Assembly (NCBI GenBank): GCA_963751795.1
Contig: CAVVVI010000004.1
Location: 62,001 to 126,000 of the forward strand
Reading direction: 5' to 3'
Source: BOG-908 sp963751795
GTDB taxonomy: Bacteria; Pseudomonadota; Alphaproteobacteria; Acetobacterales; Acetobacteraceae
Length of the DNA: 64,000 bases
Position 1 is the first letter of the stretch. Each line of letters opens with the position of its first letter. The position numbers and the translations under genes are program-made. This document shows positions 45,542 to 53,968 of the stretch, piece by piece. A model generated the notes under the pieces. It was not told where the DNA came from and ran no database searches. It saw only the letters and a program-made list of their open reading frames with translations.

Positions 45542-46762
45542 ATGGCCAAGATCAAGGTGAAGACGCCGGTTGTGGAGCTGGACGGCGACGAGATGACCCG
45601 CATCATCTGGGGGTTCATCAAGGACAAGCTGATCCTGCCCTACCTCGACATCGACCTGAAATACTACGACCTCGGCATCGAATACCGCGACCAGACGGAC
45701 GATCAGGTGACCATCGACAGCGCGATGGCCATCAAGCAGTACGGCGTCGGCGTCAAATGCGCCACCATCACGCCCGACGAGGCGCGGGTGCGGGAGTTCG
45801 GGCTCAAGCGCATGTGGCGCAGCCCGAACGGCACCATCCGCAACATCCTCGACGGCACCATCTTCCGCGAGCCGATCATCTGCAGCAACGTGCCGCGCCT
45901 GGTGCCGCACTGGACGCAGCCGATCGTCATCGGCCGCCATGCCTATGGCGACATCTACCGTGCGGTGGAAACCCGGATCCCCGGGCCGGGCACCGTCAAG
46001 CTGGTGTTCGAGCCCGAGGATGGCGGCGAGACCGACATCTTTGAGGTGCACCATTTCAAGGGCCCCGGCGTGGCCATGGCGCAGCACAACACGCGCGCCT
46101 CCATCGAGGGCTTCGCGCGCGCCAGCTTCAATTACGGCCTGGTGCGCGACTACCCCGTCTATCTCTCCACCAAGAACACCATCCTCAAAGCCTATGACGG
46201 CATGTTCAAGGACGTGTTCGAGGAGATCTACCAGGCCGAGTTCCGCGAGCGCTTCGAAGCGCACAAGCTGACCTACGAACACCGGCTGATCGACGACATG
46301 GTGGCCAGCGCGCTCAAATGGTCGGGCGGCTATCTGTGGGCGTGCAAGAACTACGATGGCGACGTGCAGAGCGACATCGTTGCCCAGGGTTTCGGCAGCC
46401 TCGGCCTGATGACCAGCGTGCTGATGAGCCCGGACGGGCTGACGGTGGAGAGCGAGGCGGCACACGGCACGGTGACGCGCCACTACCGCGAGCACCAGCG
46501 CGGCCGCGAGACCAGCACCAACCCCATCGCCTCGATCTTCGCCTGGACCCGCGGGCTCATCTACCGCGGCCGCTTCGATGACACGCCGGACGTGACCGCG
46601 TTCGCCCAGACGCTGGAGCGCGTGTGCATCGAGACGGTGGAGAGCGGGGCGATGACCAAGGATCTGGCGATCCTGATCGACCCTAAGGCGCCCTGGATGA
46701 ACACGCAGGACTTCCTGGCGCGGATCGACGCCAATCTGCAGCGCGCCATGGCGAAATCCTGA
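45542..46762 (+). CDS. icd: NADP-dependent isocitrate dehydrogenase
   Basis: 406 residues, the eukaryote-like homodimeric IDH type used by alphaproteobacteria. MAKIKVKTPVVELDGDEMTR at the start, GVGVKCATITPDEARV near 75, WRSPNGTIRNILDGT near 97, NYDGDVQSDIVAQGFGSLG near 275 and ESEAAHGTVTRHYREHQRG near 305 are diagnostic. It converts isocitrate to 2-oxoglutarate in the TCA cycle. With aceA at the left end of the window this shares the branch point metabolite. The 250-bp region before it has no recognised gene. Confidence 0.97.
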   Translation: MAKIKVKTPVVELDGDEMTRIIWGFIKDKLILPYLDIDLKYYDLGIEYRDQTDDQVTIDSAMAIKQYGVGVKCATITPDEARVREFGLKRMWRSPNGTIRNILDGTIFREPIICSNVPRLVPHWTQPIVIGRHAYGDIYRAVETRIPGPGTVKLVFEPEDGGETDIFEVHHFKGPGVAMAQHNTRASIEGFARASFNYGLVRDYPVYLSTKNTILKAYDGMFKDVFEEIYQAEFRERFEAHKLTYEHRLIDDMVASALKWSGGYLWACKNYDGDVQSDIVAQGFGSLGLMTSVLMSPDGLTVESEAAHGTVTRHYREHQRGRETSTNPIASIFAWTRGLIYRGRFDDTPDVTAFAQTLERVCIETVESGAMTKDLAILIDPKAPWMNTQDFLARIDANLQRAMAKS

Positions 46763-46835
46763 GGCGCCACCTTCTAGTCGGAGGCAGCCCGCCGCCACGT
46801 CCGCCCGTCATCTCCCAAGCAGGAGCGCCAGAGCC

Positions 46836-47663
46836 ATGCCGATCGACCGCCGCACCTTCCTGATGACCACGCTGATGACCGGCCTGCCGCTGTCGGTCGC
46901 CCGCGCGCAGACGCCGGCGATCCACACGGATGCTGCCGGGCTGGAAGCCGGCGAAGTGCAGATCCCGGTGGCCGACGGGCACCTGCCCGGCTACTGCGCG
47001 CGCCCGCAGGGCCCCGGCCCGTTCCCGATCATCCTGGTGATCGAGGAAATCTTCGGCGTGCACGAGTACATCAAGGACGTCTGCCGGCGCTTCGCCAAGC
47101 TCGGCTACCTGGCCGTCTCGCCCGAGCTGTATGCCCGCATCGCCGACCTCTCGAAGATGACCGACGTGCAGGAGATCGTCACCAAGGTGATCGCCCGCGC
47201 GCCGGATGCCACTATGCTGAGCGACCTCGACAGCACGGCCGCCTGGGCGGAAGCCAACCATGGCGACGCCAATCGGCTCGGAGTGACCGGCTTCTGCCGG
47301 GGCGGGCGCGACACCTGGCTTTATGCCGAGCACAACCCGAAGCTGCGCGCCGCCGTCGCCTGGTATGGCCCGGTGAAAGGCAGCGTCTCGGTCATCCAGC
47401 CCCGCACGCCGTTCGACATGGCGGCCGGCCTGCGCTGCCCGCTGCTCGGCCTGTATGGCGGCAAGGATGAAAGCATCCATCCGGCCGATGTGCAGGCCAC
47501 CGCCCAGGTGGCGCGCGATGCCGGCCATACGGTGAAGATCGAGATCTTTCCGGAGGCCGGCCACGGCTTCCACGCTGATTACCGCGCCACTTACAACAAG
47601 GCCGCCGCCGAGGCGGGCTGGGCGGATGCGCTGGCTTGGTTCAAGGCGAACGGCGTCGCATGA
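46836..47663 (+). CDS. Exported dienelactone hydrolase family protein
   Basis: 275 residues. The N-terminus has a twin-arginine signal (DRRTFLMTTLMTGL, cleavage near ARAQ at 24), so it is probably exported folded. The alpha/beta hydrolase triad is seen: Cys in VTGFCRGGRD near 150, Asp in YGGKDESIHP near 210, His in EAGHGFHADY near 242. EEIFGVHEYIKDVCRRFA near 70 is the family signature. It may hydrolyse dienelactone-type or other esters in the periplasm. It overlaps the MFS start by 4 bp (ATGA), so hydrolase and transporter are coupled. Confidence 0.88.
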   Translation: MPIDRRTFLMTTLMTGLPLSVARAQTPAIHTDAAGLEAGEVQIPVADGHLPGYCARPQGPGPFPIILVIEEIFGVHEYIKDVCRRFAKLGYLAVSPELYARIADLSKMTDVQEIVTKVIARAPDATMLSDLDSTAAWAEANHGDANRLGVTGFCRGGRDTWLYAEHNPKLRAAVAWYGPVKGSVSVIQPRTPFDMAAGLRCPLLGLYGGKDESIHPADVQATAQVARDAGHTVKIEIFPEAGHGFHADYRATYNKAAAEAGWADALAWFKANGVA

Positions 47664-49162
47664 GTGCCACCGCCGCAACGGCCGAGGCCGCCGCCAGGCC
47701 GGCCCCGGCCCAGCTGCGGCGCGCCATTGCCGGGCTGATGCTGGTGCTCACCTTGGCCTCGCTGGACGGCAACATCGTGGGCCCGGCGCTGCCGCGCATC
47801 GTCAGCGACCTCGGCGGGCTCGCGCACCTCTCCTGGGTGGTCACTGCGTTTGCCGTCGCATCCACCGCCAGCACGCCGCTCTACGGCAAGCTGTCGGACC
47901 AGTTCGGCCGCCGCGCGGCGTTCTTCACCTCCATCGGCATCTTCCTGGTCGGCTCCGCTTTATGCGGTGCGGCGCACAGCATGTTCATGCTGATCGGCGC
48001 TCGCGCCGTGCAGGGCGTGGGCGCCGGCGGGCTGATCACGCTGACGCAGACGTCGGTCGCCGATCTTGTCTCGCCGCGTGAGCGGGGGCGCTACCAGGGC
48101 CTGGTCGCCGCCGTGTTCGCGCTGTGCAGCGTGGCCGGCCCGCTGCTGGGCGGCGTGATCACCGATCTGGCCTCCTGGCCGTGGATCTTCTACCTCAACG
48201 TGCCGGTCGGCGCCGCGGCGGTCGCCATCCTGGCCACCAACCTGCCGCACCGGCCGCCGCGCCCGTCGGGCAGCATCGATGCGCTCGGCTTCGCGCTGCT
48301 GATCGCGGCCACCTGCATGCTGCTGCTGATGCTGAGCTGGGGCGGCACCGTCTATCCCTGGTCGTCGAGCCCGGTGCTGGGCCTGGCCGCCGGCACGCTG
48401 GCGGCGCTGCTGCTGTTGATCCCGGTGGAACGGGCGGCCGCGGAGCCGGCATTGCCGCCGCGCCTGTTCGCCGACCGCGTGTTTGCCTGTGCGGTGTCCG
48501 GCATCAGCATGCTCACCGCCGCGCTGTTCGGCTCGCTGGTGTTCATCCCGCTGTTCTTCCAGCTGGTATTCGGCGCCTCGGCCACCGTCGCGGGGCTGCG
48601 CATGGCGCCGCTGATGGGCGGGCTGATCGTGAGCTCGGTGATCGGCGGCCGGCTGGTCAGCCGCACCGGCAAGCTGAAGCGCTTTCCCGTGGCCGGCCTG
48701 GCCGTGGGCGCGCTTACCTTCGCTGCCCTGGCCGCCGCCGCTCGCGCCGGCCTCTCGGCCAACGGGTTCGATGCGCTGCTGGTGGTGCTCGGCCTGGGGC
48801 TGGGCCTGGTGATGCCCAACCTCACCACCGCGGTGCAGAGCGCGGTGGCCCCGGCCGACCTCGGCGTGGCCACCGCGACCATGGGCTTCTTCCGTGCGCT
48901 GGGCGGCGCCTTCGGCGTGGCGGTGGCCGGCACCATCCTGGCCGGCACGCTGCACGCGCGGCTGGGCACCGGCGGCGCGGCGCTGACGATGGGGCTGGAG
49001 CAATTGCGCGCCCTGCCGCCGCAAGCGCGCGCCAATTTGGTGGATGCTTACGGCCACGCGCTGGCCTGGACGTTCGGCGCGGCCAGCCTGCTGACGGCCT
49101 GCGCCTTTGCCATCGTGCTGTTCATGCCCGAGCGCAAGCTCCGCGGCTTCGTGGCCGGCTAG
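47660..49162 (+). CDS. MFS transporter, DHA2 (EmrB/QacA-type, 14 helices)
   Basis: 500 residues, about 14 membrane segments. Motif C-like region LTLASLDGNIVGPALPRIV in TM1 and the loop 2-3 motif GKLSDQFGRR near residue 75, plus ARAVQGVGAGGLITL near 115. It is a proton-driven exporter, substrate unknown. Translationally coupled to the exported dienelactone hydrolase, suggesting that the transporter and hydrolase act on related compounds. No adaptor protein is adjacent to this one. Confidence 0.9.
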   Translation: MSATAATAEAAARPAPAQLRRAIAGLMLVLTLASLDGNIVGPALPRIVSDLGGLAHLSWVVTAFAVASTASTPLYGKLSDQFGRRAAFFTSIGIFLVGSALCGAAHSMFMLIGARAVQGVGAGGLITLTQTSVADLVSPRERGRYQGLVAAVFALCSVAGPLLGGVITDLASWPWIFYLNVPVGAAAVAILATNLPHRPPRPSGSIDALGFALLIAATCMLLLMLSWGGTVYPWSSSPVLGLAAGTLAALLLLIPVERAAAEPALPPRLFADRVFACAVSGISMLTAALFGSLVFIPLFFQLVFGASATVAGLRMAPLMGGLIVSSVIGGRLVSRTGKLKRFPVAGLAVGALTFAALAAAARAGLSANGFDALLVVLGLGLGLVMPNLTTAVQSAVAPADLGVATATMGFFRALGGAFGVAVAGTILAGTLHARLGTGGAALTMGLEQLRALPPQARANLVDAYGHALAWTFGAASLLTACAFAIVLFMPERKLRGFVAG

Positions 49163-49177
49163 GCCGGGCGCCACCGC

Positions 49178-49990
49178 ATGCCGCGCCGCCGCCCGGGTCC
49201 GGCCTCGTCCCGCATCAACATAGGCGCCACGCTCCTCGCCATTGGCCTCGGCATGGCGCCGGCCAGCGCCGGCACGCTGCTGCATTACACCGCGCGCCTG
49301 CGCGGCGTGGCGTTCTTCGATGCCAGCTACTGCCTCACGCTGGATGCCGCCGCCTACGACGCGCATCTGACGGCCCGTACGCTGGGGCTGGCGGATTTCC
49401 TGGTGCATGGCCGCGTCGAGGGACGCGCACAGGGCGCGGTCGCCGGCACTACCCTGCTGCCGCACAGCTACGTCGAGCATGGCCGCATTTCGGGGCAGCA
49501 ATACGATCTGAGCATCGCCTATCCTGGCGGCCAGCCGGTGGTGCAGGCCATCGTGCCGCCGCCGGAAGCCTACCGCCAGGCAGTGCCGCCCGCCCTGCTG
49601 GCCGGCGCCATCGACGGCATGAGTGCGATCGCCCTGGAAACCCTCGTCGTCACCCGCAAAGCTGCCTGCCAGGGCAGCGCCCTGGTTTTCGACGGCCGGC
49701 AGCTGCGCCGCCTGACCACGCACACCGCGGGCCGCGAAGCGTTGGCCCGCAGCGACCGCTCGGTGTTCGCCGGGACGGCACTGCGCTGCGACACCGTCTC
49801 CGTCATGCTGGCCGGCTACCTGAAGGACCAGTCCGAGCGGCGCCAGGCGCGGCCGCGCTCCAGTTCGGCCTGGCTGGCGCCGGTGGCCCAAGGTGGCCCC
49901 GCGGTGCCGGTGCGCTTCGCCTTCGATGCGGATCTGCTGGGCGACATCCTGGTGGACCTCGACCGGATCGAGACCTGCACGGAAGGCTGA
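49178..49990 (+). CDS. Exported DUF3108-like protein
   Basis: 270 residues. Signal peptide about 1-31 (INIGATLLAIGLGMAPASAG). The mature part is a predicted beta-rich domain, YTARLRGVAFFDASYCLTLD, with GRVEGRAQG and YDLSIAYPGG, similar to periplasmic DUF3108 proteins as I remember them. Length and repeated Cys (C near 48, 164, 203) would permit a disulfide. It starts 15 bp after the MFS gene. Function unknown; the DUF3108 call is tentative. Confidence 0.6.
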   Translation: MPRRRPGPASSRINIGATLLAIGLGMAPASAGTLLHYTARLRGVAFFDASYCLTLDAAAYDAHLTARTLGLADFLVHGRVEGRAQGAVAGTTLLPHSYVEHGRISGQQYDLSIAYPGGQPVVQAIVPPPEAYRQAVPPALLAGAIDGMSAIALETLVVTRKAACQGSALVFDGRQLRRLTTHTAGREALARSDRSVFAGTALRCDTVSVMLAGYLKDQSERRQARPRSSSAWLAPVAQGGPAVPVRFAFDADLLGDILVDLDRIETCTEG

Positions 49991-49999
49991 GCGCGAGGG

Positions 50000-50179
50000 T
50001 TATCGTGCGTGCAGGTAGGCCACGAGATCCACCAGCGCGGCCATCGAGACTGGGAGCAGCAGCAGCAACAAGGCGGCCGTGACCAGCAGCACGAGCCCGA
50101 CCAGCTCGCCGCGCCGCGAGGGTCGCGGTTCGCCCGACCCCTCCTGCGGCTTCGGCCAGCCTGCTCCATCGAACGGCAT
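50000..50179 (-). CDS. 59-residue single-span membrane protein in the efflux locus
   Basis: ATG at 50179. N-terminal 22 residues are polar and Pro-rich (DGAGWPKPQEGSGEPRPSRR), followed by one strong helix (LVGLVLLVTAALLLLLLPVS, residues about 27-46) and a short tail ending AYLHAR. It follows the TolC-type gene by 60 bp on the same strand and may be its downstream partner. The ribosome site is weak. No family recognised; the membrane helix with a positive-inside flank is the main support. Confidence 0.5.
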   Translation of the reverse strand: MPFDGAGWPKPQEGSGEPRPSRRGELVGLVLLVTAALLLLLLPVSMAALVDLVAYLHAR

Positions 50180-50239
50180 GGCATCGATCTGGGGGGCGGC
50201 GGCGCGAGGTCAACCGCCCGGGCCGGCGGGCGCCGCGCA

Positions 50240-51640
50240 TCACGGTGGCGGCGTGGTGCCCGCCCATTTGTCGCGCACCTGGTCGTAATGGCGCAGCGGG
50301 TCGTAAGGATCGTCCAGCCGAAGATGCGCCGCATCCAGCGCGCCGGTGGCCGAGGCCAGTTCCAGCCCGGCGAGCAGCGCGTCGTGCTCGGCGGTGATCT
50401 CGGCCACCTGGCTGGCCAGCAGATCCTGCTGCGCCACCAGCACGTCCAGCAGCGTGCGGGCGCCGGCGCGTTCCTGCTGGGTGTAGCCGCGCACGGCCAC
50501 TTGGCCGCCGGCGATCGCATCCTGCTCGGCGCGCACGCGGCGCCGTGCCGCCGCCTGCTGGTCCCAGGCGCTGGCGGCCAGCTGGCGGGCCTGGCGGCGC
50601 GCTTCCTCCAGCAAATCGCCCAGGCGGTAGCTCGTCTCCTTGGCGGCGCGGATGCGGGCATATTCGCCGCCGCCCTGATACAGCGGCACGCTCACGTCCA
50701 GCGTCACCTGCGCCGCGTTGTCGCGCTGGTTCAGCTTCTGGATCTGCGTATCGCGCAGCCGTGCCACCAGCCCGTTCAGGCTGAAATGCGGTAGCAGGTT
50801 CGCGCGCTCCACATCCACCCCGTGCTGGCTCGCCTCCTGCGCCGCGCGGGCGCTCAGCACATCGGGGTTCTGCTCCAGCGCCGCTTCCACCGCCCGCTCG
50901 CGTGAGGGCGGGGCCGGCAGCACCGGGGCCGCCAGCAGCCGCGTCGTGCTGTCCAGCGGGCCGGGCGGCTGGCCCACCTGATGTTCGAAGGCGGCTTCGG
51001 ATTGCGCCAGCATGGCCTGTGCCGCGGCCAGCTGCGCCAGCGCGGTACCCAGCCGCGCCCGCGCCTGTCCCAGATCGGCCGGGGCCAGCCCGCCGGCGGC
51101 CAGCTCGGTGGCACTCGCCTGCACGGTATCACGCTGCACGCTCACCTGATGCGCATCGGCCGCCACCACAGCACGGTCGCGCACCACGTCCAGATACGCG
51201 GCGGCCGCAGCCAGCAGCACTTCGGATTCGGTGCTGTGCAGGTTAGCCCGGCCGGCCCGCACCTGCGCCTCGGCCTGCTGCACCCGAGCGCTGATCTGGC
51301 CGCTGGTGTAGATGTTCTGGCTCAGCTTCAGCTCGTAATCCTGCGGCGCCCGCCGCTCGGGGTCGTGCATGGCGTCCATGTTGTCGTCGAACAGCGCGCC
51401 GCCGATGCTGCCGGTCACCGTCACGCGCGGCCGCCAGCCGGCCAGCGCCTGCGGCACGTTCTCGTCGGTGGTGGCCAGCTGCCGGCGCGCGGCCAGCAGG
51501 CGCGGGTTGGAGTGGTACGCGAGATCCAGCGCCTCGGTCAGGCTGAGCGGCGCCGGCGCGGCCGGGGTCTCGGCGCGCGCAAGGGCGGCGCACGCCAGGG
51601 CGGCCGCACCGGTACACGCCGCGAGGCACTTTCGTAGCAT
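50240..51640 (-). CDS. TolC-family outer-membrane efflux channel
   Basis: 466 residues. Signal peptide 1-23 (MLRKCLAACTGAAALACAALARA). Two OEP repeats: LSLTEALDLAYHSNPRLLAARR near 32 and AVEAALEQNPDVLSARAAQEA near 255, with long Ala/Gln-rich coiled coils between. It forms the trimeric outer-membrane duct of a tripartite pump. It is divergent, across 121 bp, from the two HlyD-type adaptors and the MFS pump, so a complete system is encoded here. No N-terminal lipoprotein cysteine after the signal. Confidence 0.92.
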   Translation of the reverse strand: MLRKCLAACTGAAALACAALARAETPAAPAPLSLTEALDLAYHSNPRLLAARRQLATTDENVPQALAGWRPRVTVTGSIGGALFDDNMDAMHDPERRAPQDYELKLSQNIYTSGQISARVQQAEAQVRAGRANLHSTESEVLLAAAAAYLDVVRDRAVVAADAHQVSVQRDTVQASATELAAGGLAPADLGQARARLGTALAQLAAAQAMLAQSEAAFEHQVGQPPGPLDSTTRLLAAPVLPAPPSRERAVEAALEQNPDVLSARAAQEASQHGVDVERANLLPHFSLNGLVARLRDTQIQKLNQRDNAAQVTLDVSVPLYQGGGEYARIRAAKETSYRLGDLLEEARRQARQLAASAWDQQAAARRRVRAEQDAIAGGQVAVRGYTQQERAGARTLLDVLVAQQDLLASQVAEITAEHDALLAGLELASATGALDAAHLRLDDPYDPLRHYDQVRDKWAGTTPPP

Positions 51641-51761
51641 CGGTGTCGAACCCCCTCGCGCGCCCGGTCGTTACCCGCGCGCCGCCTTGCGCCGGCCAGG
51701 AGCTTCGATGACGCACCGACCCCGGCCGAGTTTGCCACGCCCATGACGCAAGCGGCCTGAG

Positions 51762-52847
51762 GTGGCGGACGCCGAGCGGCAGGGCCGGCGCGTGTTCCTG
51801 GTCTTCGCCTGCGTCGCCATCGCGGCGGTGCTGACGCTCGCCTGGCTTTCCGGCTGGGACTGGCCGCTGGCCGGCCGGCACGATCCGGAGACGGAGGACG
51901 CCTATGCTGCCGCCCCGGCCACGTCGCTCGCCGCGCGCGAGACGGGCTACCTCAAGCGCATCGACGTGGATGACAACCAGCCGGTGCACGCCGGCCAGGT
52001 GATCGCCGAGCTCGAAGATGACGATTACCGCGCCGGGGTGGCGCAGGCTGCGGGCGAACTGGCCGCCGCACAGGCGGCGCTGGACCAATTGCGCGCCCAG
52101 CGGGCCGTGCTGCTGCTGCAGGTGGGGCAATCCGCCGCCCAGGCGGCCGGCACCGGCGCCGAGCGCGTGAGTGCCGCCGAGGAGGCATCCCGCCAGGCCG
52201 CCCTGCTGCCCACCGCCCTGGGCACGCGTCGCCGCTACGACGATGCGCGCGCCCAGGATCGCCGGCTGGCGGCCGAGACGCGCGCCCAGGCCGCCCAGGC
52301 CGAGGCGCGACGCCGGCAGCTGGGCGTGCTGGACGCGCAGGAAGCGCGGGCCGCCGCCGCCATCGAGGCGCGCCAAGCCGCTCTCGACCAGGCGCGGATC
52401 CGCCTCGGCTACACGATCCTGCGCGCGCCGTTCGACGGCGTGGCCGGCGCGCGCCAGGTGCGCGTGGGCACCCTGCTGGAGCCGGGCACCGCGGTGGTGG
52501 AGGTGACGCAGCTGCAGGACGTTTGGATCGTCGCCGATTTCACCGAGCGGCAGCTGACCCACATCCGCCCGGGCCAGCCGGCCCGCGTGCGCATGGACGC
52601 TTTCCCCGAGGCCGAACTGCCCGCCCATGTCGGTGGCATCTCGCCGCTGACGGGCAGCCAGCTTGCCGCCGTGCCGGCCGACAACGCGACTGGCAACTAC
52701 ACGAAGGTGGTGCAGCGCGTTCCGGTAAAGATCGTGTTCGACCCCGATAAGGGCCACGCCGCGCTGCGCGGCCGCATCCGGCCGGGCATGTCGGCCCTGG
52801 TGCGCGTGCTGACCGGCACCGCTGCGCCGGTGAGGCCGGCAGGGTGA
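51762..52847 (+). CDS. HlyD-family adaptor 1 (EmrA-like)
   Basis: 361 residues. Single N-terminal membrane helix (residues about 8-31), then biotinyl-lipoyl half ETGYLKRIDVDDNQPVHAGQ near 65, an Ala/Gln/Arg coiled-coil hairpin (about 95-215), the second lipoyl half LGYTILRAPFDGVAGARQVR near 215, and the beta-barrel (VWIVADFTERQL, then NYTKVVQRVPVKIVFD). Typical EmrA-type adaptor. GTG start at 51762; the stop overlaps the next adaptor by 4 bp (GTGA). It is the first of two tandem adaptors that differ mainly in their N-termini and hairpins. Confidence 0.92.
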   Translation: MADAERQGRRVFLVFACVAIAAVLTLAWLSGWDWPLAGRHDPETEDAYAAAPATSLAARETGYLKRIDVDDNQPVHAGQVIAELEDDDYRAGVAQAAGELAAAQAALDQLRAQRAVLLLQVGQSAAQAAGTGAERVSAAEEASRQAALLPTALGTRRRYDDARAQDRRLAAETRAQAAQAEARRRQLGVLDAQEARAAAAIEARQAALDQARIRLGYTILRAPFDGVAGARQVRVGTLLEPGTAVVEVTQLQDVWIVADFTERQLTHIRPGQPARVRMDAFPEAELPAHVGGISPLTGSQLAAVPADNATGNYTKVVQRVPVKIVFDPDKGHAALRGRIRPGMSALVRVLTGTAAPVRPAG

Positions 52848-53968
52848 CGAACGGGCCGGACCAGGCCGGCGACGCGCAGGACAAGGGGGCCGAACCTTCG
52901 GCAGCCGAGCGCGAAGAGGCTGAACGTTCGGCGAAGCGCGCGAACGTGGTGCGCGCCATCGTGGCGGCCATCGGCCTGGCGCTGGTCGCCGTGCTGCTGA
53001 TCGACTGGAACGCCATCCGCTTCGACGGCAGCGCAGCGGGCACCATCGACGCCGAACTGCGCGGCGATCCGGTGCGCATCGAGGCGCGTGTCGCCGGCTT
53101 CGTCACGCGCGTGGGCACCGATGACGATCAGCCGGTGCGCCGTGGCCAGCTCCTGTACGAGATCGAGCAGGATCTCTATCGCGTGCAGCTGCGGCAGAAC
53201 GAGGCGGCGCTGCACGAGACGCAGGCGCAATTGGCCGAGCTGGAGGCGCAGATGGCGGTGCAGCGCGCCGCCATCGCCAGCCAGGCGGCCGGCGCGCAGG
53301 CCGCCGATGCCGGCCGGGTGCAGGCGGCCCAGGAGTTGGCGCGCCAGCGCGCGCTGCGCGGCACCGAAGGCGGGGTGGTGCGCGATTACCAGCGCGCCGC
53401 GGCCGATGCGCGGCAGAACGCCGAAACCTTCGTCTTCAGCCAGGACGAGGCGCGGGCGGCGCAGGCGCAGCTCGCGATCCTGCAGGCCCGGCGGGCCGAG
53501 GCCCAGGCGCAGCTCGCCGCCCGCTCGGCGCAGCTGGAGGCCGCGCGCATCGATCTGGGCTACACGCGCATCGTGGCACCCGCCGACGGCCGCGTGACGG
53601 CCCGGCTGGCCTTTCCCGGCGCCTACGTCACGCCGGGCCGCCAGCTGCTGACCTTCGTGCCGGCCGGCGATGTGTGGGCAGTGGCCAATTACCGTGAGGA
53701 GCAGCTGGCCACCCTGCGCGTGGGGCAGCGCGCGGAACTGCACGTCGATGCGCTGCCGCATCTCACTTTGCGCGCGCACGTGCAGAGCATCGGCCCCACC
53801 AGCCAGGCCGAGCAGAGCGCGCTGCCGCCCGACCGGGCGACCGGCAACTTCACCAAGGTGGTGCAGCGCATCCCGGTGAAAATCACCATCGACCCCGGCC
53901 AACCCGCGACGGCAAGCCTGCTGCCGGGCCTGTCGGTGGAGGCGCGCATCTTCACCGGCGCGCCCTGA
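52844..53968 (+). CDS. HlyD-family adaptor 2 (EmrA-like)
   Basis: 374 residues. Charged N-terminal tail (AEREEAERSAKRANVVRAI), one membrane helix (about 37-56), then the same architecture as adaptor 1: VRIEARVAGFVTRVGTDDDQ near 80, coiled-coil hairpin (about 115-235), LGYTRIVAPADGRVTARLAF near 240 and NFTKVVQRIPVKITID near 335. Its hairpin region carries EGGVVRDYQRAAADARQNAE, absent from adaptor 1. GTG start within the stop of adaptor 1. Its stop overlaps the MFS start by one base (TGATG). Confidence 0.92.
   Translation: MTNGPDQAGDAQDKGAEPSAAEREEAERSAKRANVVRAIVAAIGLALVAVLLIDWNAIRFDGSAAGTIDAELRGDPVRIEARVAGFVTRVGTDDDQPVRRGQLLYEIEQDLYRVQLRQNEAALHETQAQLAELEAQMAVQRAAIASQAAGAQAADAGRVQAAQELARQRALRGTEGGVVRDYQRAAADARQNAETFVFSQDEARAAQAQLAILQARRAEAQAQLAARSAQLEAARIDLGYTRIVAPADGRVTARLAFPGAYVTPGRQLLTFVPAGDVWAVANYREEQLATLRVGQRAELHVDALPHLTLRAHVQSIGPTSQAEQSALPPDRATGNFTKVVQRIPVKITIDPGQPATASLLPGLSVEARIFTGAP

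Noticed and set aside
47960..49891. 643-codon open frame opposite the DHA2 transporter
   Set aside because: Gln/His/Arg-rich low-complexity translation with no recognisable motif; overlaps a clear 14-helix transporter.
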